Assembly: GCF_009363275.1 (NCBI RefSeq)
Contig: NZ_CP045324.1
Coordinates: 868,001 to 932,000 of the forward strand
Reading direction: 5' to 3'
Length of the DNA stretch: 64,000 nt
From: Marinobacter sp. THAF197a
GTDB taxonomy: Bacteria > Pseudomonadota > Gammaproteobacteria > Pseudomonadales > Oleiphilaceae
Shown in pieces: positions 15,686 to 23,058 of this stretch. The notes under the pieces are model-generated. The model had not been told where the DNA came from, did not search any database, and saw nothing but the letters and a program-made list of their open reading frames with translations. Positions within the stretch are counted from its first letter, which is position 1, and the number at the start of each line of letters is the position of its first letter. Both the position numbers and the translations under genes were made by a program.

Positions 15686-16773
15686 TCACCCTGATCACCG
15701 GCACCCCTGGTGCTTCCAAAACCCTCAACGCCATCGACCTGGTACTGAACGATCCAGCCTTCCAGGAGCGCCCCGTCTACGTCTACAACATCGAACTCCT
15801 GGCCCCCGGTGAAGCCCTAGGCTGGCAGACCCTCGACCTTGAACAGGCCAAAGCCTGGTACGACCTCCCACACGGTGCCGTCATCATCCTGGACGAATGC
15901 CAGGACCTGTTCCCCCCGGAGAAATTCGGCAACAAAGTGCCCGAACACATCCGCCGGCTGAATACCCACCGACATTTGGGCATTGACCTGGTTCTGATCA
16001 CTCAACACCCCAAACTGATCGACACCAAGGTTAGACGCCTGGTCGGCCAGCACTTCCACTTCAAGCGCCAGTTCGGCCTGCAGTCGGCCACCCGCTTCAC
16101 CTTCCAGGAATGCGCCGATGACCCCAGCGACTACTTTGCCCAAAAAGCCGCCACCAAAACCCGAAAACGGTTTAACAAAAAGCTCTTTGGCCTCTACAAA
16201 AGCGCCGAAGTACACACCCACAAACGCAAGATACCCTGGATGGTCTGGGCCCTCCTGGTGCTGATCATCGTCACCGGTTACACCATCTACAGCGTGGTTG
16301 CCAACTTCGGCCAATCCGACAGCGTCAGCAGTCCAGGTCCAACGCCTGACAACGTCACCACCCAAGCGAACAACGCGCCCGGACAGCCCGCACCGGCCAG
16401 ACGGGAAGGGCAACCTCTCACCCGTGAGCAATACCTGGAACAGTGGTCCCCAAGGGTAAAAAGCATTCCCCATTCAGCCCCGGTCTATGACCAAGTGTAT
16501 GTAGTCCGCGACTTCCCAAGGCCGCAATGCCTCCTGCGCGAAAAAACCGACCAATGCCGGTGCTACACCCAACAGGCCACGCCCCTGGAAGTCCCCGAGG
16601 CACAATGCCGCCAGATTGTTGCCCACGGCTATTGGGACCCCACCCGCGAACCACCTCAAGACAAAGGCACCCGCAACCCCGAGAGCAGCAACAGTACCCA
16701 GGCCACCGGCGCCCATGAACGCAACATGGAAGCCCTGAGAATCCGTGTACAAACCCAGGCAATGAACTATTGA
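15682..16773 (+). CDS. zot: Zot/pI-family phage assembly ATPase
   Basis: 363 residues. N-terminal ATPase with Walker A GTPGASKT (7-14), in which Ala-Ser replaces the common Ser-Gly, and Walker B VIILDE (67-72). One membrane helix (about 184-207) separates it from a 150-residue periplasmic domain with a disordered start and six cysteines in the later half. The family (pI of M13, Zot of CTXphi) drives virion extrusion through the inner membrane and docks to an outer-membrane secretin. No secretin gene is present here. Confidence 0.92.
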   Translation: MITLITGTPGASKTLNAIDLVLNDPAFQERPVYVYNIELLAPGEALGWQTLDLEQAKAWYDLPHGAVIILDECQDLFPPEKFGNKVPEHIRRLNTHRHLGIDLVLITQHPKLIDTKVRRLVGQHFHFKRQFGLQSATRFTFQECADDPSDYFAQKAATKTRKRFNKKLFGLYKSAEVHTHKRKIPWMVWALLVLIIVTGYTIYSVVANFGQSDSVSSPGPTPDNVTTQANNAPGQPAPARREGQPLTREQYLEQWSPRVKSIPHSAPVYDQVYVVRDFPRPQCLLREKTDQCRCYTQQATPLEVPEAQCRQIVAHGYWDPTREPPQDKGTRNPESSNSTQATGAHERNMEALRIRVQTQAMNY

Positions 16774-16790
16774 ACCCGACACCCAGGAGG

Positions 16791-16870
16791 GCCGGCGGTG
16801 GCGTGTGGGTGGAAGGCTTGCCCCAGCCACACGCCGCCGGCAGGCGAGAGACGTCCCTGTAACACGTCTC
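16791..16870. promoter_or_regulatory. Two strong hairpins in the rep leader
   Basis: A long imperfect stem pairs 16791-16808 with 16827-16841 (15 bp with a 3-base bulge). A second stem GAGACGT/ACGTCTC lies at 16848-16870. They fill the only sizeable noncoding gap (16774-16917) in the rightward block, directly before rep. A double-strand origin commonly lies next to rep, so this is a candidate nick site. It could also terminate or attenuate the coat transcript. Confidence 0.5.
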
Positions 16871-16917
16871 ATAGAAATCAAAAAACTATTTCATAACGTT
16901 TCAGTAGGAATCACAAA

Positions 16918-18174
16918 ATGGCCATACATGACTTCGAAAGGTTCGACGTACGCACTGGTGAAACGGGAAGAGGTGATCTTTTCATCGGCGAGGGTCAACA
17001 AATCAATCTGCAAGGTGTGAACGTCCTCTGGTCCGGTGTTGACACTGTTCGTCAGCTCTATCAGGGTCGGTTGCGTCCTGAAGTCCTAGCCGAAATTGTG
17101 ACTGCTTATGAACAGGGTCACGGCGCCATGATTCGTATCAATGAGCTGGACTGGGCCGTAATGTCCGGTCGTCGCGGTGGCTTCCGGTACCTTCTTCAGA
17201 ACCGTGAATACGGCTTGACCATGCTGGTTCAGAATTTCTACGCTGAAGCTGATTCGCTTGGCACGCACGTAAAAATTGAAACCTCACCCTCCTGGTTGTA
17301 TGAACGTGGAAGTCAACAAGTTCAGGATGAATTGAACTTCTGGGCTCGCTATTTCCTGCAATCTTCCGAACCGTCTGGCGTTGCTATCCATCTCGCCGTG
17401 GATTTCCAAGGGTGGCAACCTCCCCAGGATTTTGCGCAAAGGTTTGTAACACGCGCAAAAACAGTCAGTGTTTACAACGGTGTCAGTGATCTTGATTGGC
17501 AAACCGGTTCAACCGTTAATGGTCGCGGTGAAACTTATACGTTCGGCAAAGCCAACAGCTTACAGTCCTGCCTGTATGATAAATCCAAGGAAATCGACGT
17601 CTCTGACAAACGCGCTTTCATGGAAAGTATTTGGGAGACCGCAACCAACGAACAATGTTTCCCGGAAACCTGCTATGACCAGGAGCAACCTGTCTGGCGT
17701 CTCGAAATCCGGTTTCACCACCGCATCATTAACGAGATTGCTGATGGTACCGAGGGTATGCCCGTCATTAAGTCTTTCATCGATGCCGTTGGGCACCTGA
17801 CAGGCTTTTGGCGCTACGCGTTGAGAGCTAACCGGTTTGAAATCAGAAAAGGTTGGGTTCATCCCATTTGGACAAAGCTCCGGCAAGACGTCGTTTTCAC
17901 ACACCCTGCGCCTCAATTGCTTTACAAACGCGCAAAAAAGGAACCCGGTTGCGGTAACGAAAAAAACGTTTCCCTGGCCTTTGGCAACCTCCTGAGCATT
18001 TATGCCCGCAACCGGTTTAACCCTCGTCAGGCTTGGGATTATCTTAAGAAAAGTGGCCTCTGGGAGGATCTCACCAGCTATTATCGTAGGCGTGATATCA
18101 CCGAGAACGATTTGTTCCAGCTTGTCCAGGATGGGCTAACAAAACGACGGCTACTCGGTAAGGTCTGCGCGTGA
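16918..18174 (+). CDS. Rolling-circle replication initiator (Rep_trans/RstA-like)
   Basis: 418 residues. The segment YTFGKANSLQSCLYDKSKEI followed about 60 residues later by WRLEIRFH resembles the Rep_trans family (RstA of CTXphi, Tn916 and small-plasmid initiators), which nick the plus origin with an active-site tyrosine. An N-terminal domain of about 110 residues precedes it and a basic C-terminal helical part follows. It lies after zot and before int, not at the head of the genome as in most inoviruses. Its codons are AT-richer than the coat genes. Function is well supported by context; the catalytic tyrosine is not pinned down. Confidence 0.75.
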   Translation: MAIHDFERFDVRTGETGRGDLFIGEGQQINLQGVNVLWSGVDTVRQLYQGRLRPEVLAEIVTAYEQGHGAMIRINELDWAVMSGRRGGFRYLLQNREYGLTMLVQNFYAEADSLGTHVKIETSPSWLYERGSQQVQDELNFWARYFLQSSEPSGVAIHLAVDFQGWQPPQDFAQRFVTRAKTVSVYNGVSDLDWQTGSTVNGRGETYTFGKANSLQSCLYDKSKEIDVSDKRAFMESIWETATNEQCFPETCYDQEQPVWRLEIRFHHRIINEIADGTEGMPVIKSFIDAVGHLTGFWRYALRANRFEIRKGWVHPIWTKLRQDVVFTHPAPQLLYKRAKKEPGCGNEKNVSLAFGNLLSIYARNRFNPRQAWDYLKKSGLWEDLTSYYRRRDITENDLFQLVQDGLTKRRLLGKVCA

Positions 18175-19151
18175 TACGAAAGATTAAAACCGGTTGGGAA
18201 GTTGACTTCTATCCAGAAGGTCGAACCGGTCGAAGGATACGCAAACGGGGTTTTAAGACACGACTGGACGCTGTTGCCTGGTTACGCCGCTTTGAACAGA
18301 AGGGCAGCGGGGCCGGTCGCCGCCTATCTGACTTGGTTAAGTACTGGCATGACCATCATGGTTGTACCCTCAAAGACGCCGATCAAAGACTTAGCCGTTT
18401 ACAAGGTATTGTTTCCAGGTTAAACGATCCGTTGACAGTCGATTTCAGCTCGTCCGATTGGATGGAGTATCGGATTACCAGGTTAAAGCAGGTCAAGGCC
18501 TCAACCGTCAATCACGAACAGCGGTACATGAAGGCCGTGTTTTCAGAGTGTGTCCGTCTGGGTGTGATCCAGGAGAACCCGATTGCCAAGGTTCGCCAGG
18601 TGAAAGAGCAACACCATGAAATGATGTTCCTCGACCTGGAGCAATGTCGACAGCTATTGACTGAATGTGAATCTAGCACCAATAACCATACATGGTGTGT
18701 TGCTGCTATCTGTCTTGCTACGGGTGCGAGATGGGGAGAAGCAGAAGGGTTAACACATTCATCCTGGTTACCAGGTAAGGTGATCTTCAAGGATACGAAG
18801 AACGGCAAGGATCGTGCGGTACCGATTATGCCCGAGCTGCAAGAACAGATTAATCCGAGGTTACGTCCAGGTCCTGGGCGCTTGTTTGATTCCTGTCGGT
18901 CTGCCTTTCGGTCTGCGTATGATCGTTGTGGTTTCCAGACTCCCCAGCAACTAACGCACATCCTTCGGCATACCTTCGCCAGTCACTACATGATGAACGG
19001 CGGAGATCTGCTTACCCTTCAGCGCATACTTGGTCACGGCTCCATAACCATGACCATGCGTTACGCGCACCTGGCACCGAATCACCTGGAATCCGCGTTA
19101 AGGTTTTCTCCGATGGCTGCCCTCTGTAGACAAGATGTAGTCAACATGTAG
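18171..19151 (+). CDS. int: Tyrosine-type site-specific integrase
   Basis: 326 residues from GTG 18171, overlapping the rep stop by four bases. The C-terminal catalytic domain has all expected residues: R187 (ATGARWGE), K210 or K213, H263-x-x-R266 (HILRHTFASH), H289 (ILGHGS) and Y298 (MRYAHL). The N-terminal part (1-60) has the strand pattern of an arm-binding domain and a SAM-like core-binding domain follows. It should catalyse exchange between the phage circle and the tRNA-Met site. Most inoviruses instead borrow host XerCD or use a transposase, so an own integrase is less common. Confidence 0.93.
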   Translation: MIRKIKTGWEVDFYPEGRTGRRIRKRGFKTRLDAVAWLRRFEQKGSGAGRRLSDLVKYWHDHHGCTLKDADQRLSRLQGIVSRLNDPLTVDFSSSDWMEYRITRLKQVKASTVNHEQRYMKAVFSECVRLGVIQENPIAKVRQVKEQHHEMMFLDLEQCRQLLTECESSTNNHTWCVAAICLATGARWGEAEGLTHSSWLPGKVIFKDTKNGKDRAVPIMPELQEQINPRLRPGPGRLFDSCRSAFRSAYDRCGFQTPQQLTHILRHTFASHYMMNGGDLLTLQRILGHGSITMTMRYAHLAPNHLESALRFSPMAALCRQDVVNM

Positions 19152-19160
19152 TCGAACCAA

Positions 19161-19194
19161 TAAAAAAGGGCTACCGCGTTAACGGTAACCCTTT
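19161..19194 (-). terminator. Phage-supplied terminator for the rebuilt tRNA-Met
   Basis: On the minus strand GGGTTACCG pairs with CGGTAGCCC (9 bp with one G-T pair), followed by six T. On the plus strand the same stem has a mismatch and a poor T-run, so it works for tRNA-Met, not for int. It lies inside the prophage, immediately after the tRNA 3' end. Confidence 0.8.
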
Positions 19195-19200
19195 GAATCT

Positions 19201-19246
19201 TGGTAGCAAGGGGCGGAGTCGAACCGCCGACCCCAGCATTATGAGT
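19201..19246. repeat. Right attachment site within tRNA-Met
   Basis: 46 bases identical to 10454-10499. It covers the tRNA-Met anticodon loop through CCA. The integrase gene ends 49 bases away, on the inside. Confidence 0.92.
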
Positions 19247-19277
19247 GCTGTGCTCTAACCAACTGAGCTACCTTGCC
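19201..19277 (-). tRNA. tRNA-Met (CAU), elongator type
   Basis: 77 bases with a complete cloverleaf: acceptor GGCAAGG/CCTTGCT (first pair G-U), D arm, anticodon stem CAGCA/TGCTG with loop CTCATAA (anticodon CAT), T arm GGCGG/CCGCC and an encoded CCA. It resembles elongator tRNA-Met of gammaproteobacteria; a lysidine tRNA-Ile is a remote alternative. Bases 19201-19246 are also the right attachment copy, so the 3' half is of phage origin or identical to it. Confidence 0.93.
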
Positions 19278-19311
19278 ATTTCGATCGAGGCGTGCCCCAA
19301 ACGAGGCGCGT

Positions 19312-19340
19312 ATTTTCGGTATTTGGGCCCAAGGTGTCAA
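19312..19340 (-). promoter_or_regulatory. Promoter of tRNA-Met
   Basis: On the minus strand TTGACA (19340-19335) is followed after 17 bases by GAAAAT (19317-19312), then a GC-rich discriminator before the tRNA. The -35 is perfect; the -10 is weak. It lies on the chromosomal side, so the tRNA keeps its host promoter. Confidence 0.55.
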
Positions 19341-19367
19341 GGCTTTGGGGCCAAAAATTCGGAAAAA

Positions 19368-20459
19368 TTACACGTTAAAACGGAAGTGAATAACGTCGCC
19401 GTCTTTGACGATGTATTCCTTGCCTTCCAGGCGCCATTTGCCGGCATCCTTGGCGCCGGCTTCACCGTTGTATTGCACGAAATCGTCGTAGCTGATCACT
19501 TCGGCGCGGATGAAGCCGCGTTCGAAGTCGGTGTGGATAACGCCCGCTGCCTGGGGGGCGGTGGCGCCGATCTTGACGGTCCAGGCGCGTACTTCCTTCA
19601 CCCCTGCAGTGAAATAGGTTTGCAGGCCCAGCAGGCCGTAGCCGGCGCGGATCACGCGGTCCAGGCCGGGCTCTTCCATGCCCATTTCATCGAGGAACAT
19701 GGCCTTTTCTTCGTCTTCCAGTTCAGAGATTTCGGCTTCCATCTTGTTGCAGATGGGCACCACCACGGCATTCTCTGAGGCGGCAATTTCGCGAACCTTG
19801 TCCAAGTGCGGGTTGTTCTCGAAGCCGTCTTCATTCACGTTGGCGATGTACATGGTGGGCTTGACGGTGAGCAGGCACAGTTCCCGCACCAGGGCCATCT
19901 GGTCTTTGTCCAGGCCCATGCTGCGCACCGGTTTGCCTTCATTCAGTACTGGCAGCAGCTTTTCGAACATCTCCAGCTGGGCCTTGGCTTCTTTGTCGCC
20001 GCTCTTGGCTACCCGCTGCACACGCTTGATGGCTTTCTCGACGGTGTCCAGGTCGGCCAGGGCCAGCTCGGTGTTGATCACTTCAATGTCAGATGCCGGG
20101 TCAACCTTGTTGGCCACGTGGATGACGTTGCCGTCTTCGAAGCAGCGCACTACATGGGCAATGGCGTCGGTCTGGCGGATGTTGGCCAGGAACTGGTTGC
20201 CCAGGCCCTCGCCTTTGGAGGCGCCGGCGACCAGGCCGGCGATGTCGACAAATTCCATGGTGGTGGGCACGACTCGCTCGGGCTTTACGATTTCGGCCAG
20301 TTTGGTCAGGCGCGGGTCGGGCATGGCCACCACGCCGGCGTTGGGTTCGATGGTGCAGAACGGGAAGTTCTCTGCGCCGATGCCGGCTTTGGTCAGTGCG
20401 TTGAACAAGGTAGATTTGCCGACGTTGGGAAGGCCGACGATGCCGCAGTTAAATCCCAT
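19368..20459 (-). CDS. ychF: Obg-like ATPase YchF
   Basis: 363 residues, the family's standard length. P-loop GLPNVGKS (8-15), DIAG G3 motif and NVNE in place of NKxD, the change that gives ATP preference in YchF/OLA1. A coiled-coil (about 120-190) is inserted in the G domain, and a C-terminal TGS domain ends in the typical YIVKDGDVIHFRFNV. Binds ribosomes and affects translation and stress responses. It is the last of the rplY-pth-ychF group, 83 bases after pth. Confidence 0.97.
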   Translation of the reverse strand: MGFNCGIVGLPNVGKSTLFNALTKAGIGAENFPFCTIEPNAGVVAMPDPRLTKLAEIVKPERVVPTTMEFVDIAGLVAGASKGEGLGNQFLANIRQTDAIAHVVRCFEDGNVIHVANKVDPASDIEVINTELALADLDTVEKAIKRVQRVAKSGDKEAKAQLEMFEKLLPVLNEGKPVRSMGLDKDQMALVRELCLLTVKPTMYIANVNEDGFENNPHLDKVREIAASENAVVVPICNKMEAEISELEDEEKAMFLDEMGMEEPGLDRVIRAGYGLLGLQTYFTAGVKEVRAWTVKIGATAPQAAGVIHTDFERGFIRAEVISYDDFVQYNGEAGAKDAGKWRLEGKEYIVKDGDVIHFRFNV

Positions 20460-20542
20460 GGAATGCCTCTGCTGGAACTGAAAAATTTGGGCGGATTATA
20501 CCGGGGTATCGGTACGGGTGCGAGTAAGGGGATGTGCCTTGC

Positions 20543-21133
20543 TCAGGGGGTCGGTTTGAAACTGTGTAACCGGTTCATGGCGGCAGCCAGTTTGCCGTTG
20601 GCGGCGTCTGGCAAAACCCGCATGACTTCGTCGAACACGGCGCTCAGCTGCTCGGTTTCCTGTTTGCCGAGTCGGCCCAGTACAAAACCGGTGACCTTAC
20701 GGCTGTCGCCGGGATGGCCGATGCCAAGGCGTAGTCGCTGGAAGTCGTTGGTGCCGAGGTGGGCAATGGTGTCCCGCAGGCCGTTATGGCCGCCGTGGCC
20801 GCCGCCTTTCTTCAGCTTGGCCGTGCCGGGAGGCAGGTCGAGCTCGTCGTGGGCAACCAGAATCTGTTCAGGAGAGATCTTGAAGAAGTCCGCCAGGGCC
20901 TTGATGGCAATGCCGCTGCGGTTCATGAAAGTGCTGGGGTTCAGGAGGTGCAGGTCGAGGCCCTGCCACTGAATGCGGGCGTAAAGCCCGTGGTACTTCT
21001 TTTCGGGGCGTAGCGTCTGGCCCGCATGGCGGGCCAGCGCTTCGACGAACAGGGCGCCGGCGTTGTGGCGGGTATTCTCGTAGTCGGCACCGGGATTTCC
21101 CAGGCCAACCACCATGACAATATCCTGTGCCAT
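20543..21133 (-). CDS. pth: Peptidyl-tRNA hydrolase
   Basis: 196 residues. Releases peptide from peptidyl-tRNA that drops off ribosomes. GLGNPGADYENTRHNAG contains the catalytic histidine (H23) and the asparagine (N13) of the family; STFMNRSG, HDELDLPPG and GGGHGGHNGLRD are also conserved. The next gene upstream is rplY, 21 bases away, consistent with one operon. Confidence 0.97.
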   Translation of the reverse strand: MAQDIVMVVGLGNPGADYENTRHNAGALFVEALARHAGQTLRPEKKYHGLYARIQWQGLDLHLLNPSTFMNRSGIAIKALADFFKISPEQILVAHDELDLPPGTAKLKKGGGHGGHNGLRDTIAHLGTNDFQRLRLGIGHPGDSRKVTGFVLGRLGKQETEQLSAVFDEVMRVLPDAANGKLAAAMNRLHSFKPTP

Positions 21134-21154
21134 TCGCCTTTGCCCCCGGAGTGA

Positions 21155-21793
21155 TTACTCCTCGCCGCCTTCCTCGCCTTCGGCGTCCGCAGCGTCGTCC
21201 GCCTTGGCACCTTTCGGCTTATGGATAGAGGCAACCGGCTGGTCGTGGTCTTCACCCTGCAGCAGGGCAGCAACACGAACGCCTTTCGGCAGTTTCAGGT
21301 CGCTCAGGTGGACAACCTGGTCCATGGCGACGTCAGTCAGGTCGACTTCGATGAACTCAGGCAGGTTCTGCGGCAGACAGATAACTTCCACTTCGGTCAT
21401 GGTGTGGGAAACAATACCACCCTGAAGCTTAACGGCCGGCGCTGTGTCTTCGTTCAGGAAGTGCAGCGGTACGTTAACGTGGATCTCGTGATCCTTGTCT
21501 ACGCGCAGGAAGTCGGCGTGGGTCAGCAGCAGCTTGTACGGGTGGCGCTGCAGATCCTTCAGGATCACGCTTTCTTTCTTGCCCTGAATGTCGATGGTCA
21601 GGATGTGAGAGAAGAAGGCTTCGTTTTCGAGGGCCTTTTTCAGCTCGTTGTGCCAGATTGAGACTGGCGTTGCGTCTTTCCCGCCACCGTAGATGATGGC
21701 CGGGATTTTACGCTCTTCGCGACGCAGGCGGCGGCTCGCACCTTTCCCCTGATCGTCACGAGGAAATGCTTCAATAAGGAATTCCTGAGACAT
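21155..21793 (-). CDS. rplY: Ribosomal protein L25 (CTC form)
   Basis: 212 residues from ATG 21793, which opens MSQEFLIEAFPRDDQGKGAS as in the family; an upstream in-frame start adds seven residues. The N-terminal 95 residues are the 5S rRNA-binding L25 domain. The C-terminal beta domain and the acidic tail (DDAADAEGEEGGEE) make it the longer CTC type found in pseudomonads rather than the 94-residue E. coli form. It heads rplY-pth-ychF, downstream of the prs terminator. Confidence 0.95.
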   Translation of the reverse strand: MSQEFLIEAFPRDDQGKGASRRLRREERKIPAIIYGGGKDATPVSIWHNELKKALENEAFFSHILTIDIQGKKESVILKDLQRHPYKLLLTHADFLRVDKDHEIHVNVPLHFLNEDTAPAVKLQGGIVSHTMTEVEVICLPQNLPEFIEVDLTDVAMDQVVHLSDLKLPKGVRVAALLQGEDHDQPVASIHKPKGAKADDAADAEGEEGGEE

Positions 21794-21881
21794 GGTATGT
21801 ACCTCGTTGTTCATCTGAACGGCCCGCGACCAGGCTCGGGACAGATGAGTTCTTTGAATGACCGGATTTTTCCGATCGACT

Positions 21882-21913
21882 AAAAGAGTCGGGAGCCCTG
21901 TTGGACTCCCGAC
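21882..21913 (-). terminator. Terminator after prs
   Basis: Arms GTCGGGAG and CTCCCGAC form a perfect 8-bp stem (21888-21913), extended by inner pairs, followed on the minus strand by TCTTTT. It lies 45 bases past the prs stop and separates prs from rplY. Confidence 0.85.
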
Positions 21914-21958
21914 CCGAAAACTGCCTTTAAAGTCTGAGTGTTACGGAGCTTGGCCCGT

Positions 21959-22909
21959 TCAGACGTTCTCAAACATGGCGCTGATGGACTCTTCGTTGCT
22001 CACGCGACGAATCGATTCCGCAAGCAGTCCAGCCATGCTGAGGGGGCGGATTCTAGCACAATTTTTGGCTTTGTCACCCAGTGGAATGGTGTCGCACACC
22101 ACCAGTTCGTCCAGCTCCGAGTTGTTGATGTTCTCGACGGCCGGGCCAGACAGCACCGGGTGGGTAATATAGGCGACTACGCGGGAGGCGCCGTGCTCTT
22201 TCAGGGCGTTGGCTGCCTTGCACAGGGTGCCGGCGGTATCGACGATGTCGTCAACCAGAATGCAGGTTTTGTCTTTGACGTCACCGATGATATGCATAAC
22301 CTGGGAAACGTTGGCCTTCGGGCGGCGTTTGTCGATGATGGCCAGGTCGGCATCATCCAGGCGCTTGGCAACGGCGCGGGCGCGTACAACGCCGCCTACA
22401 TCCGGGGATACCACGACAAAGTTTTCGAACCGCTGCTTTTCGATGTCTTCAAGCAGCACCGGGGTGGCGTAGATGTTGTCCACCGGGATGTCGAAGAAGC
22501 CCTGAATCTGGTCAGCGTGGAGGTCGACGGTCAGCACACGGTCGACGCCGATGCTGGAAATCATGTCAGCAACCACTTTGGCGCTGATGGCTACCCGGGT
22601 AGAGCGAACGCGACGATCCTGGCGGGCGTATCCGTAGTAAGGGATAACGGCGGTGATCCGTGTGGCGGAAGCGCGGCGCAGGGCGTCGGCCATCACGATC
22701 AGTTCCATCAGGTTGTCGTTAGTGGGGTAGCAGGTGGGCTGGATAATGAAAACGTCGTGACCACGAACATTTTCATTGATCTCAACGGTGGTCTCACCAT
22801 CGCTGAAACGGCCAACGGTGGCCTGGCCCATGGGAATATGCAGTTTCCTGGCAATATCGCGCGCCAGTTCAGGGTTGGCATTGCCAGCGAAGATCATCAA
22901 TTTGGACAC
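21959..22909 (-). CDS. prs: Ribose-phosphate pyrophosphokinase
   Basis: 316 residues from GTG 22909, with AGGA seven bases upstream; the frame is open further back but that part crosses the tRNA-Gln gene. Makes PRPP for nucleotides, histidine and tryptophan. VDLHADQIQGFF and the PRPP loop ILVDDIVDTAGTL are conserved, as is the end RRVSNEESISAMF. Placement after tRNA-Gln and ispE is the pseudomonad order. Confidence 0.96.
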   Translation of the reverse strand: MSKLMIFAGNANPELARDIARKLHIPMGQATVGRFSDGETTVEINENVRGHDVFIIQPTCYPTNDNLMELIVMADALRRASATRITAVIPYYGYARQDRRVRSTRVAISAKVVADMISSIGVDRVLTVDLHADQIQGFFDIPVDNIYATPVLLEDIEKQRFENFVVVSPDVGGVVRARAVAKRLDDADLAIIDKRRPKANVSQVMHIIGDVKDKTCILVDDIVDTAGTLCKAANALKEHGASRVVAYITHPVLSGPAVENINNSELDELVVCDTIPLGDKAKNCARIRPLSMAGLLAESIRRVSNEESISAMFENV

Positions 22910-22962
22910 GACAGCATCCTTCTCAGTATCGGCGTTTGATTCAGAAGAAGCGGGAGAAAGGT

Positions 22963-23037
22963 GGCTGGGGTGGCAGGATTCGAACCTGCGCATGACGGGA
23001 TCAAAACCCGTTGCCTTACCACTTGGCGACACCCCAA
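22963..23037 (-). tRNA. tRNA-Gln (UUG)
   Basis: 75 bases with acceptor TGGGGTG/CACCCCA, the U1-A72 pair typical of glutamine tRNAs, discriminator G and an encoded CCA. The anticodon stem ACGGG/CCCGT holds loop TTTTGAT, so the anticodon is TTG. It sits between ispE and prs, 53 bases before the prs GTG, and is likely processed from their common transcript. Confidence 0.95.
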
Positions 23038-23058
23038 TATCATCGTGCTTTCTTGGCA

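Larger units (their letters stand above)
10454..19246 (+). mobile_element. Inovirus (filamentous phage) prophage integrated in tRNA-Met
   Basis: Identical 46-bp copies at 10454-10499 and 19201-19246 bound the element, so the excised circle would be 8,747 nt. In order it carries: DUF4124 protein, repressor (opposite strand), Xis/Cro-like protein, three small early genes, ssDNA-binding-type protein, minor coat, pVIII, pIII-like adsorption protein, pVI-like protein, small membrane protein, Zot/pI, replication initiator and tyrosine integrase. pVIII followed by a terminator, then pIII, pVI and Zot, is diagnostic of Inoviridae. No secretin (pIV) is present; exit must use a host secretin. All frames look intact, so it may be active. 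Structural genes are GC-rich like the host; the rep/int and regulatory ends are AT-richer. Confidence 0.93.
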
